Positions 33,919-42,475 of a DNA stretch of 63,644 nt are shown in pieces. The stretch lies in contig NZ_JOIR01000046.1 of the NCBI RefSeq assembly GCF_000720115.1, positions 1 through 63,644 of the forward strand, written 5' to 3'. Origin of the DNA: Streptomyces sp. NRRL F-2580. Lineage in GTDB: Bacteria > Actinomycetota > Actinomycetes > Streptomycetales > Streptomycetaceae. The notes under the pieces are model-generated. The model saw only the letters and a list, made by a program, of their open reading frames with translations, had not been told where the DNA came from and did not search any database. The first letter of the stretch is position 1, and each line of letters opens with the position of its first letter. The translations under genes and the position numbers were made by a program.

Positions 33919-34857
33919 GTGCTCGATCACCTGCTCGGCCTCGTCGCCGGGTCGCCGTTGGGTGACGACCTGGTGCTGCGCGGGAGCATGGTGATGCCGG
34001 CGTGGGTGGGGGCCGACGCGCGGGAGCCGGCGGACCTCGACTGGATCGTTCCCCGGCCCCTGCTGATGCCGATCGATACCGGGCACCCGTATCCGTACGT
34101 GGAGGGGGTGGAGGTCGTCCAGCAGTGGCCGGAGGCCGCGGACGGCGCGGACCGGTACGAGATCTGGAAGTTCGAGGAGTTCGACACCAGGGGCCTTCGG
34201 CCCGCGGTGCCGCCCGAAGGGCTGCACTGGATCGTCGAAGCCGAGCCGGAGGGCTGCCCACCGCACGAAACGCTGCTCGGCCTGGTGCGTGAGCGTCCGG
34301 TGGCCGCGCCGGGGGTGGTCCTCGATGCGGACGCCGCCCGGGAAGACGGCACCTGGACCTACTGGGAGTACGACACTCCGGGCATACGCCTGAGCATCCC
34401 GTGGGAGGCGGAAGGCCTCCCCCCGGGCGAGGTGCGGCTGGACTTCGCCCGCGACGAGTGGCTCCCGGAGCCGCCCGTCCTGACGGCGATACCCCGTGGT
34501 GACGGCACCGGCCCCACCGTCGTGCGCACCGCGAGCCGTGAACTGTCGCTGGCCTGGAAGCTGCTGTGGCTGCACGCCGACTGCGCCTCGGAGGGCCGGG
34601 CGCGGGCGAAGGACCTCTACGACGCCGTACTCCTCGCGGAGGCGCAGGCCACGGGACTGTCCCCACGGCTGCTGCGCAGGGTGCTCCGCCACGAGCCGGG
34701 CCGCACGGCTGCCGCGGACGCCCCGCGCCTGGACGCGGTCGCGCTGCGGTCCGTGGACTGGGAGGCCTTCCGCGCGCACCACCCACGGGTACGGGGCACG
34801 GCGCAGGAGTGGCCGCGGCGCCTGGGCCGGGCGCTGGAACCAGTGTGGGGCCGGTAG
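33919..34857 (+). CDS. AbiEii/AbiGii-type nucleotidyltransferase-like protein
   Basis: A 312-residue protein whose N-terminus has the nucleotidyltransferase signature of the AbiEii family: LVLRGSMVMPAW (the LKGGT-like block) followed by ADLDWIV, which provides the D-x-D metal pair. A later RELSLAWKLLWLHAD block and ARAKDLYDAVLLA match the C-terminal conserved section where AbiEii proteins have KxLAxxxRxKxxDxxDL. AbiEii toxins normally sit after an AbiEi antitoxin gene; none is visible here, so this may be a stand-alone relative with another role. The GTG start at 33919 lacks a well-placed ribosome-binding site. Confidence 0.7.
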   Translation: MLDHLLGLVAGSPLGDDLVLRGSMVMPAWVGADAREPADLDWIVPRPLLMPIDTGHPYPYVEGVEVVQQWPEAADGADRYEIWKFEEFDTRGLRPAVPPEGLHWIVEAEPEGCPPHETLLGLVRERPVAAPGVVLDADAAREDGTWTYWEYDTPGIRLSIPWEAEGLPPGEVRLDFARDEWLPEPPVLTAIPRGDGTGPTVVRTASRELSLAWKLLWLHADCASEGRARAKDLYDAVLLAEAQATGLSPRLLRRVLRHEPGRTAAADAPRLDAVALRSVDWEAFRAHHPRVRGTAQEWPRRLGRALEPVWGR

Positions 34858-34918
34858 CCGGTGGGCAGAGCGGGAACGGTTCCTGGCAGGGTGGCCTGCC
34901 GTGGACGTCCCTGGCGGC

Positions 34919-35923
34919 TCAAGGCCGCTCTGCGGGGACGGGCCGGAGCGTGGGCCAGCGGGCGAGCATGCGGTGGCGCATGGCGGTGCAGGCTGCTCAG
35001 GCCGGTGAGGGAGGCGTCGTCGGCCGTCATCCGGCCGACGACTCCGAGCCGGTGCACGAGCCGTTGGCGGGCGGTCGCGGTGCCCCACGTCCAGTCTCGG
35101 CGGGGAATCCGGGCCAGGTGGTCCGTGCCTTCGCGGTGTGCCCGCTGGACCAGCGCGTCGCCGCGGATCAGCCAGCCGGCACACGCGTCCGCGAGCCCGC
35201 CTTGGACTTCCGAGCCGGTCGCGGTGCGCCACTCCTCGCGGTAGGCGCTCTCGGCCCGCTCCAGCAGCGGCTCCGCCGCCGAAGTGACGCACCAGCAGGT
35301 CGGAAAGCCGATGCGGAGGTAGGCGAGCTCCATCAGACCGCTGCCCAATGACGCTTGTTCGAAGTCGATGAACCTGATCCCCGAGGCCGTGTGGAGATCG
35401 TTGCCGGGGCAGGGGTCCCCGTGGAGGAGGGCATGTCCGGGTGCCTGGCCGAGCCTGTCGACGAGGGCGTCGAGTTCGCCGGACACGCCGGACGCGACCG
35501 GGACCTCCAGCGCACCGGCCAGGCGCGGGTCGGGCCCTGCCACCGGGGAAGCACCCCGGCGTCGTCCGGGCGGCCCGTGGCGTGCAGCCGCGCCAACGCG
35601 GCCGCGTAGTCGACGATCCAGTCGCCGGCCGGGCGTTGGTGTTCCAGATCCTCCAGTACCAGGACCCGCTCGGCGGGGTCGGTGGCCAGCAACGCCGGCA
35701 CCACGGGCACACCGGATCGGGCCGCGAGCCGCAGGGCGGCCACCTCACGGGCGTACCGCTCGTCGGCCTCGGGACCGCCGACGAGCTGCTTCACCACCGC
35801 TGTTGACGCCGGCAACTCGACGCGCCACACCCGCGAGCGGGGGCTGCTGCCCAGTCTGAGAGGGCTCTCGGGCACTCCCAGCTCGGTCCGCAACGCGTCT
35901 CCGAACGGCAATCGTGTCCCCAT
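34919..35923 (-). pseudogene. Frameshifted aminoglycoside-phosphotransferase-like gene
   Basis: ATG 35923 has GGGGGAGGA 8 nt upstream. The first frame reads the N-lobe (AVVKQLVGGPEADERYAREVAAL, then RVLVLEDLEHQRPAGDW). Near 35545 the family pattern moves to another frame, which continues with ALLHGDPCPGNDLH (catalytic HGDxxxxN) and IRFIDFEQA (metal Asp). A second change near 34985 is needed to reach RHRMLARWPTLRPVPAERP and the stop at 34919-34921. The catalytic residues survive, but no single frame encodes the whole protein. The start lies 5 bp from the stop of the DUF4132 gene, so it was probably co-transcribed with it. A sequencing error could explain one shift but less easily both. Confidence 0.7.
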
Positions 35924-35927
35924 CAAC

Positions 35928-38900
35928 TCATCCTCCCCCTCGCACGAACCGGCGGAGCGTCGCCTGCCACATCTCGCACCACAGCACGCCCTGTACGACG
36001 CCGAGGGCCTGCGATCGGCAGGATACGTCCGTGGTCGGCGGCAGCGCCGCCTCGATCCCGGGCAGCAGGTCCTGCGCGAACTCCGACGGCGGGTCGAAGG
36101 CGAGGTACCGGCTCCTGCGGGTGGCCGGTTCCACGGCGAACACCTGCGCATGGCGCTGCCGGGTGGCGGCGTCCGTCGACTCCAGCAGTTTCCGCGCGTG
36201 GTCGACGGTCACCTCCCGCAGTCCGCACGTGTCCGTCCGGCCGCCGTCGTGCTCGTGGCTGAGGCAGTGGGCGCGCAGGGTGCCCGCCAGCAGTGCGGCC
36301 GGATCGGCGGCCAGTGCCTCCTGTACGTGGGCGTCGAAGTGCTTCGCCGCCCCGGCGACGACGAAGGGCTCGACATGGAGCAGCAGGTCCTGGAGGGCGA
36401 ACAGCCCTCCCGTGCCGCCCTCCCGCACGCGCCGTGCACGTTCGTCGAGGATCCCGGTCATCAGCTCCCGCAGCGGTTCCAGCGCGGCCACCCGCTTCGT
36501 GACCTTCGGGAACGGCGTGAGGCCGTGCCGTGTGACGGTGTAGCCGTGGCTCCCCCGCACGGCGCCGATCAGTTCGGTGCGGATGGTCTCGCGGAACGCG
36601 GGATCGCCGAGTACGGATTCGACACCGCTGGTCCCCCGGCGCTGTATCCACTGCAGGGCGAAGACGCGCTGACCGTCGCCGGGTTCGGCGAGCGGCATTC
36701 CCACCCGCCGCATCAGGACGAGCAGTTCGAGGTCGACGCCGACGCCCCAGAAGTCACCCCCGAGCGATCTGCTCTCCAGCCCGAGCAGCGGGTCGCGGGT
36801 CTCGCCCGCCTCGCGCATCCGGGCCGCGATCGACGCCAGCACCGGTTCCAGGCCGGCGACGGGCTGGCGCAGGCCCGCGTACTGCCGGAGGAACAGCGTC
36901 AGCCAGGCGTTCGCTGCCTTCGCCGACGCGGCGGAGTCCGGCTCCGCCCCTCCGGTGAGCCGGTCCAGCTGGCCGAGGCGTGCCATCAGGGCGAGCCATG
37001 CCTCGGCGGCCGCGGTCTTCGCCACGGCCGAGGAGCCCCGGGGCTCCGGCAGGTGGGTCCTCAGGTGTCCGGCCGTGTCGGGGTGTTCCGCGAGGTCCCG
37101 CTCCAGCGGCGCTGCCCAGGCTTCCCACACGGGCGCCTGGGCCGTCGCCAGTGCGCCGCCCCGCAGCAGCAGGTGGAAGATCTCGGTGTTGGTGTCGTCG
37201 GCGACCAGCGGGCCGCCGCCGATCCCCTCCGCCAGCTCCACGGCGAAGGACGCGGGGATGTCGCGCTGCCGGTGGTGCGTGACCCCGTCCCGGACGAAGG
37301 AGGTGGGGATCCTGCTCTCCCTGCGGCACGATTCGAGGACGAGCCGCCGGTAGCTCTCGTACGCCTCGCCCGCCGACGAGCGCGCGGCGAGGTCGTCCCG
37401 GTACTGCCTGAGCAGCTTCTCGTCGACGACGCCGAGCGCGCGGAACTCGGAGACGAGATCCCACAGAGCACTCTCGTCGATGCCGCCCTGGCGCTTCTCG
37501 GCGGCGCGTGCCTCGGTGTAGAGCGGCCTGGCCATCGCCACGCTGCCCGCCGCGGCCACGATCCGCGCACCCTCGTCCAGGGCGAACGGCAGGAGCTCGG
37601 GATGAGGCGCCGTCAGCTTCTCCAGGCTCGTCGAAAGCTGGGTCGCGGCCCGGCCCGGTTTCGTGTCCGCCGTCTTCGCGCACGTGCGCAGCGGCGCGAG
37701 CAGCCCCATCGCCTGCCGTGCCAGCTCCGGGTGCACCCGGCAGATCCGGGACAGGAAGTCCAGGGGACGTACGGGTGTCCGGCCGACCGGCGTGGCCTCG
37801 CCCGCGTCGGGCTCCAGGCCCAGCGCCCGCGCCACCGCGTCCTGTGCCCCGACCGCCCGCGCCACGACCAGCCGTACGAAATGGCCGCCGTCCTCCAGCA
37901 GCGGCGATCCGTAGCGGCGCGCGGTGAGCAGTTCCTCGTCGGGGCCGGCGGGGTCGCCCGCGAGGACCGCGCCCGCGTCGAGGAGCCGGCGTGCGTCGGC
38001 AGGCTGCCGCGCCTTCGCCGGGCCGGCGTCCGGAGCGCCCGCCGCGGCGTACTCCGCGCACGCGACGAGGAAGGACTGGTACCCGGAGGCCCCGTCGGCG
38101 GGCATGGTCCCGAAGGAGCGCACCTGAGAGGCTTCCCGCTCGTCGTAGAGGGCCGTGATCGCTCTGATCCCCTCGGACCAGACGGTCCTCGGCACCACGT
38201 CGTACGTCCCCGCCCCCTGCCGGCCCCGGACGTCGCTGAACCAGAAGTCGTGCAGGCTCACCGGAGCCATGGGTCCCTGGTAGCGCAGGTCCGCCACCAT
38301 GCCGTGTCGGCGTCCCTGGTGGCCGAAGGTGAATCCGGCCCGCTCCCCGCTGACGCGTCCGCCGAACCGCGCCACCGAGCGCTCGAAGCGGGCCCCCGAC
38401 TCGTACGAGGCCCCGTAGAAGACCGTGATGCCCCCGCGGGTGCTCCGCGCTCCCGGGGCGGGCGCGGGCGAGCAGTCGGGCCGTACGTACACGGCGCGGT
38501 GCAGTTGCTCGATCCCTTGCTCCCCGCCCAGCGGATCCAGCAGCTTCCGCCAGCGTTCGAGCAGCCCGGTGCCGCGCGGGTCGAGGAGCACCGGATGCGG
38601 GATCACGGCCACGGCGTCGTCCAGCTCGTGTTCCCCGTCGAGTCCCGTCACCACGAGCGCACTGCCGCCCGGGCGCGGCGCGAGGCCCGTGAGCACCCCG
38701 GCGCGCCGCACGTCCGGCTCGCCCGCCGACCCGTCACCCGACCCGTCACCCGGCCCGTCGTACGGCGCGATCACCGCGTACCGCAGAGCGCGCTGCCAGT
38801 ACGGGTCGGGCCACACCTGCCGTATCAACGCGGCGGGCACCGGCAGGCATTGGGTCATCCACCGCTCGACGCTCGTCCGCGCCTCGACCGCATGGTCGCC

Positions 38901-39080
38901 GATCCATTCCGCCAGCGCGGTCAACTCCCGCGCCAAGGGGTCCGTCTTGAGCGCGGGCGGCACCTTCTTCAGCTCGCGCCCCGCCGCGGTCCGGCAGCGG
39001 AGCACCGGCTCCGGCCCGGCCCAGGGATCGAGTGTCAGCTCATAGTCCCCGGCAGCCCTCCATGCGGCGGTCGAACTCAT
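35928..39080 (-). CDS. DUF4132-domain protein (MolR-like)
   Basis: A 1050-residue cytoplasmic protein, mostly Leu/Ala/Arg-rich helical repeats. The C-terminal-type DUF4132 features are here in the N-terminal half as HELDDAVAVIPHPVLLDP near 150-167 and the FRYEFER-like FGGRVSGERAGFTFGHQGRRHG near 245-265. The biological function of this large family is not settled; E. coli MolR was linked to molybdate-related regulation, and others carry WGR domains. ATG 39080 is chosen over an upstream ATG at 39134 because the preceding 18 residues are not protein-like. It is followed at once by the kinase-like pseudogene. Confidence 0.75.
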   Translation of the reverse strand: MSSTAAWRAAGDYELTLDPWAGPEPVLRCRTAAGRELKKVPPALKTDPLARELTALAEWIGDHAVEARTSVERWMTQCLPVPAALIRQVWPDPYWQRALRYAVIAPYDGPGDGSGDGSAGEPDVRRAGVLTGLAPRPGGSALVVTGLDGEHELDDAVAVIPHPVLLDPRGTGLLERWRKLLDPLGGEQGIEQLHRAVYVRPDCSPAPAPGARSTRGGITVFYGASYESGARFERSVARFGGRVSGERAGFTFGHQGRRHGMVADLRYQGPMAPVSLHDFWFSDVRGRQGAGTYDVVPRTVWSEGIRAITALYDEREASQVRSFGTMPADGASGYQSFLVACAEYAAAGAPDAGPAKARQPADARRLLDAGAVLAGDPAGPDEELLTARRYGSPLLEDGGHFVRLVVARAVGAQDAVARALGLEPDAGEATPVGRTPVRPLDFLSRICRVHPELARQAMGLLAPLRTCAKTADTKPGRAATQLSTSLEKLTAPHPELLPFALDEGARIVAAAGSVAMARPLYTEARAAEKRQGGIDESALWDLVSEFRALGVVDEKLLRQYRDDLAARSSAGEAYESYRRLVLESCRRESRIPTSFVRDGVTHHRQRDIPASFAVELAEGIGGGPLVADDTNTEIFHLLLRGGALATAQAPVWEAWAAPLERDLAEHPDTAGHLRTHLPEPRGSSAVAKTAAAEAWLALMARLGQLDRLTGGAEPDSAASAKAANAWLTLFLRQYAGLRQPVAGLEPVLASIAARMREAGETRDPLLGLESRSLGGDFWGVGVDLELLVLMRRVGMPLAEPGDGQRVFALQWIQRRGTSGVESVLGDPAFRETIRTELIGAVRGSHGYTVTRHGLTPFPKVTKRVAALEPLRELMTGILDERARRVREGGTGGLFALQDLLLHVEPFVVAGAAKHFDAHVQEALAADPAALLAGTLRAHCLSHEHDGGRTDTCGLREVTVDHARKLLESTDAATRQRHAQVFAVEPATRRSRYLAFDPPSEFAQDLLPGIEAALPPTTDVSCRSQALGVVQGVLWCEMWQATLRRFVRGGG

Positions 39081-39485
39081 CGCGTGTACCCCCGTGGTGC
39101 TTCGATGCCCGCGCACGTACGAGCGGACGATCACAACCTACCGGCCCCCACTGACAACCGACCGCCTGAGCCTCACCGGCCTGCCGTCCCGAGATGCCGA
39201 GCGGCGGGTGGGTGACTAGTATCTTCCGTAGGTAACTGTGGCAATTGCGGGAAACACACCCTTTGCCTGCAGTGATGCGCCGGCACGCGTGGCGTGCGAA
39301 TTTCGCACCAGCCAGCCCCGAAGGTCCGTGGCCCCAACGAGGCCGCGTCGACGGCGGGCGCGCACTCCACACATCACATGTACCTGGGAATTCATGGGCA
39401 CAGGTGCGGCGCGTGCATCACATCTCATGTGTGAGGAGGAAAAGAAGTCTTCGTGCTCAAAGCAATTATGAAGGGTTCTGAAACC
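39081..39485. promoter_or_regulatory. Divergent regulatory region upstream of the Asp-rich secreted protein
   Basis: This 405-bp interval is noticeably lower in GC than its surroundings, has a GTGCGAATTTCGCAC palindrome, and a potential CACAT-ctc-ATGTG hairpin at 39419-39431 just before an AGGAGG (39434-39439). It looks like a strong, regulated promoter with a long leader. Confidence 0.5.
39294..39308. promoter_or_regulatory. 15-bp palindrome GTGCGAA-T-TTCGCAC
   Basis: Seven-base arms are perfectly symmetrical around a central T. It lies 192 bp before the likely start of the small secreted protein and suggests a dimeric DNA-binding regulator. Confidence 0.6.
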
Positions 39486-39725
39486 ATGCGAGCAATGAGA
39501 GTGAAGCGACTCTTCGCGGTGTCTGCCATCGGCGTTCTGATGGCCGGCGGCGCCGCCCTGGGAGCCGCAGGTACGGCTTCGGCGGCAACCCCGACCCACT
39601 CCGCCACGTATGTGACCGGCGGCGGCTGGGACCACGACAGGGGCGGCCACGGCTGGTACGACGACGACGATGACGACGACTGGGGCGGCTACGGAGGGTA
39701 CGGAGGGTACAACGACGACTGCTGA
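39486..39725 (+). CDS. Small secreted Asp/Gly/Trp-rich protein
   Basis: A 79-residue secreted protein (90 residues if GTG 39453 is used). Start 39486 is preferred: GAAGGG lies 10 nt upstream and the following MRAMRVKRLF begins a normal Sec signal, ending near ASA|ATP. The mature 45 residues contain seven consecutive Asp, WDHDRGGHGWYD before them and three GGYG-type repeats after. No chaplin or SapB-like motif is present. The acidic block could bind calcium or other cations at the cell surface; this is inference. It parallels the His/Trp-rich protein at 182-598 in size and architecture. Confidence 0.75.
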   Translation: MRAMRVKRLFAVSAIGVLMAGGAALGAAGTASAATPTHSATYVTGGGWDHDRGGHGWYDDDDDDDWGGYGGYGGYNDDC

Positions 39726-39777
39726 CCAGCCGGAAAGGCGCTGTGCGGCTCCAACGCGGGCTGCACAGCGCCACATT

Positions 39778-40170
39778 TCAGTGCGCGAGCCGTCCGCTTG
39801 AGGCGTCCGGACCCACCGCGCCTTCCCCTTCCCGGGGGCGCCACGTGAGGGTGACCGAGATCGCGGCCTTGGCCTCGCCGTCCGCCAGCAGGGCGACGGC
39901 CTTGCCCGGCTTCGCCATCAGCTCGATGCCGAAGGTGACGCTGACCTCGTCGGGGCCGGCGGCCAGCGCGGAGTCGAGCACGGCGGAGCCGATGCCGCTG
40001 ACCAGTTCGTTCAGCTGGTCCACGCGCGCGGTGAGGTGGTCCAGGGCGCCCACGTCCTCGTAGGCGGGTTCGTCCGATCCGCGGGGAACGTCCTCGGGTC
40101 GCATCACGCTGACGCGGGCCAGTACGGTCTCCCCGCCCGGCAGTTCGATCTGCTGGATCCGCCGTTCCAT
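39778..40170 (-). CDS. Trypsin-co-occurring domain protein (Trypco1/CU044_2847-like)
   Basis: A 130-residue protein. The opening QIELPGGETVLARV and the closing EVSVTFGIELMAKPGKAVALLADGEAKAAISVTLTW are the beta strands that define the Trypco1 family, with a helical middle section at about 45-75. These domains were described as partners of trypsin-like peptidases and effector-associated domains in actinobacterial conflict or signalling loci. No peptidase or effector gene is adjacent here. The start at 40170 follows GGGGGAGAG. Confidence 0.75.
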   Translation of the reverse strand: MERRIQQIELPGGETVLARVSVMRPEDVPRGSDEPAYEDVGALDHLTARVDQLNELVSGIGSAVLDSALAAGPDEVSVTFGIELMAKPGKAVALLADGEAKAAISVTLTWRPREGEGAVGPDASSGRLAH

Positions 40171-40516
40171 CGGCTCTCCCCCTGCCACGGACAACCGGTT
40201 TACGCCTGGGCCTCGTCGACCTCGCCGAAGGTCATTGTGCCCCGCCGTATCCGGCCCGTGCAGGGAGATCGCCCGATCCCTGCGCCACCGCGGCCGGACC
40301 CACCCTCCGGGTTTCGGCCGTACGCCCATGCCCCACGCCGACGCTCCGACGGCTGCCGCCCCCGCCGGAGCCGCCGAGGACCGGCCGGATATCGTCGTAC
40401 GGGACGTCCCCGGCCCACCCTCGCCCCGGGCCGCCCCTGCCCCTGGCAAACCCGCCCGGGCATCCCCCGCCCTGCCCCGGCCCGTCGGCCGCCTATCCCG
40501 GACGTTCCCCACACAC
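40171..40516. promoter_or_regulatory. Divergent region (Trypco1 / HPP)
   Basis: This 346-bp region separates the two genes. An in-frame extension of the HPP gene to about 40328 is open but reads as Pro/Ala-rich non-protein-like sequence, so I leave it out. No operator was found. Confidence 0.35.
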
Positions 40517-41065
40517 ATGAGCACCGACACGATCCTGCGCCCCGAGCCCGCGCCCGCGCCGGCATCGCCCCCATCCGCGAAGGGAGCCGGGCGGGCCCCC
40601 AGGCCCACCCCGGCGGCGGCCCTCCACAGCATCTGCGCGGCGACCGCCGTCCTGCTCGGTCTCGTCGCGATCGGCGCGATGATCCACGAACCGGTGCTGA
40701 TACCCCCGCTGGCCGCCAGCGCCGCGCTGGTCCACAGCGCCCCCGCCCTGCCGCTCGCCCAGCCGCGCAGCGTCGTCATCGGCCACTTGGTCGGCTGCGC
40801 CGTGGGCTATTGCGTACTCGCCGTGGCGGGCAGCAGCGCCTGGGCGGCGGCCGTCGCGGCTGGTATCACGCTTGCCCTGAACATGACTGCCCGCACCCCG
40901 CACTCGCCTGCCGTGGCCACCGCAGTGATCATCCTGCTCCAGACGCCGGACCCCCGCCGCTTCGTCCCGCTGCTGTTCGGTTCGGCGGTCCTGCTGGTAC
41001 TGACCGGATACGCCGCTTCCCGCGTTCGCCGCGACGCTCCGCGGTACCCCGCATACTGGTGGTGA
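40517..41065 (+). CDS. HPP-family membrane protein
   Basis: A 182-residue integral membrane protein. The N-terminal 38 residues are Pro/Ala-rich. Hydrophobic segments lie at about 40-60, 63-83, 90-110, 113-130 and 160-176. LIPPLAASAALVHSAP and AQPRSVVIGHLVG keep the HPP-family core in which a (P)QPR..GH motif follows the first helices. Members have been linked to nitrite transport in cyanobacteria and plastids, but for most the substrate is unknown. Confidence 0.78.
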   Translation: MSTDTILRPEPAPAPASPPSAKGAGRAPRPTPAAALHSICAATAVLLGLVAIGAMIHEPVLIPPLAASAALVHSAPALPLAQPRSVVIGHLVGCAVGYCVLAVAGSSAWAAAVAAGITLALNMTARTPHSPAVATAVIILLQTPDPRRFVPLLFGSAVLLVLTGYAASRVRRDAPRYPAYWW

Positions 41066-41098
41066 TCCGGCCAGGGGCCGATCGGTGGTCCGGCCCGG

Positions 41099-41126
41099 TG
41101 GTTTTGACCCGCTGGTTTTGACCCGG
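41099..41126. repeat. 14-bp tandem repeat upstream of MFS gene
   Basis: TGGTTTTGACCCGC (41099-41112) is followed at once by TGGTTTTGACCCGG (41113-41126). It lies about 80 bp before the MFS start codon and could be a pair of regulator half-sites. Confidence 0.7.
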
Positions 41127-41206
41127 TGGTGTGGTGCTCGCTTTGATGGCGCCGGCGACGTGAGGCCATTCGTACGGGGGAGCCAGAGGGCGGGGGCGCG
41201 CTGATC

Positions 41207-42454
41207 ATGGTGGGTGGGCGCTCGCTGGGGCGGCGGTTCGGGTGGCTCTGGGCGGCGTACGCGGTCAGCACCCTCGGCACGTGGCTCGCGTTCGACGCGT
41301 TCACCTTGATCGCGATCCTCGTACTGCACGCCGGGGCGACCGAGGTGTCGGTGCTGGCGGCCGCGGGGCTGGCGATCGGCTCGGTCGTGGCGTTGCCGGT
41401 CGGCCCGTGGGTGGAGTTCCGGCGCAAGCGGCCGGTGATGATCGCGATGGACCTCGTCCGGTTCGCGGCGTTGATGAGCGTGCCCGCGGCGTTCGCGCTC
41501 GGCCGGCTCGGCTTCGCCCAGCTGCTCGTCGTGTCGGTCGTCGTCGGCGCAGCCGACATCGCCTTCACGGCGGCCAGTGGCGCATGCCTGAAGGCACTCG
41601 TCCGGCCGGAGGACCTGCTCGTCGCGAACGGCCGGTTCGAGTCCACGACCTGGACCGCCACCATGCTCGGCCCCCCGCTCGGCGGTGCCGCGATCGTCCT
41701 GATCGGCCCGGTGATGAGCGTGGTGGCCAACGCGGTGAGCTACCTGCTCTCGGCGGCGGGGATCCGCGCGATCGGCGGGCAGGAGGTGCGCCCCGCGCCT
41801 GCCAAGGCGCGGCCGCGGCTGCGCGTCCGCGACCTGGCCGAAGGATGGCGGTACATCCTGACCGACTCCGCGCTGCGCCCGCTGTTCGCCAATACGGTCC
41901 TGGTCAACGGCCTGATCATGGCGGCCTCGCCGCTGCTCGCCGTCCTCATGGTCCGCGACCTCGGGTTCACGCCCTGGCAGTACGGGCTCGCCTTCGCCGT
42001 GCCCTGCGTCGGCGGCCTGATCGGCGCACGGCTGGCTCCCCGGCTCGTCGCGCGGTTCGGCCGCCACAGGGTCATGGTCACGGCCGGGACGCTGCGGGCG
42101 TGCTGGCTGCTCGGGCTGGCCCTCGTCGGCCCCGGGACCGCCGGGCTCGTGCTCGTCATGGCCGTGGAGCTCGGGCTGATCACCTGCATGGGCGTGTTCA
42201 ACCCCGTGTTCGCCACCTACCGGCTCGACCGGACCCCGGCGGACCGGGTCGCCCGCACCCTGTCCGCGTGGTCGGTCACCAGCAAGGCGACCATCGCCGC
42301 GCTGACCGCGCTGTGGGGCCTGCTGGCCGGCATCACCAGCGCCCGTACCGCGATCGTGATCGCCGGTCTCCTCGTCATGGCGACCCCGTTCCTCCTCCCC
42401 CGGCACGACGGCACGCCGCGGCACGAGCGGGAACCGGTTCGAGACCGCACCTGA
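41207..42454 (+). CDS. MFS transporter (EntS/MFS_3-like, 12 TM)
   Basis: A 415-residue permease. The start FGWLWAAYAVSTLGTWLAFDAFTLIAIL and the later LVRPEDLLVANGRFESTTWTATMLGPPLGG (helix 4-5 region with the RxxxxA..L....N..GP..GG pattern) are typical of the enterobactin-exporter-like MFS_3 group. Around 11-12 hydrophobic segments are seen. ATG 41207 starts behind a purine-rich leader. A regulator is not adjacent. Confidence 0.85.
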   Translation: MVGGRSLGRRFGWLWAAYAVSTLGTWLAFDAFTLIAILVLHAGATEVSVLAAAGLAIGSVVALPVGPWVEFRRKRPVMIAMDLVRFAALMSVPAAFALGRLGFAQLLVVSVVVGAADIAFTAASGACLKALVRPEDLLVANGRFESTTWTATMLGPPLGGAAIVLIGPVMSVVANAVSYLLSAAGIRAIGGQEVRPAPAKARPRLRVRDLAEGWRYILTDSALRPLFANTVLVNGLIMAASPLLAVLMVRDLGFTPWQYGLAFAVPCVGGLIGARLAPRLVARFGRHRVMVTAGTLRACWLLGLALVGPGTAGLVLVMAVELGLITCMGVFNPVFATYRLDRTPADRVARTLSAWSVTSKATIAALTALWGLLAGITSARTAIVIAGLLVMATPFLLPRHDGTPRHEREPVRDRT

Positions 42455-42475
42455 CGCACCTGACGCACCCGCGGT

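Noticed and set aside
35682..39215. Very long plus-strand frame across the DUF4132 gene
   Set aside because: It is the antisense of a real minus-strand gene; the translation lacks protein-like composition and has no start signal or family pattern.
39486..39725. Chaplin or rodlin-type surface protein
   Set aside because: It lacks the chaplin domain pattern with its paired Cys and GN motifs; only size and signal peptide are similar.
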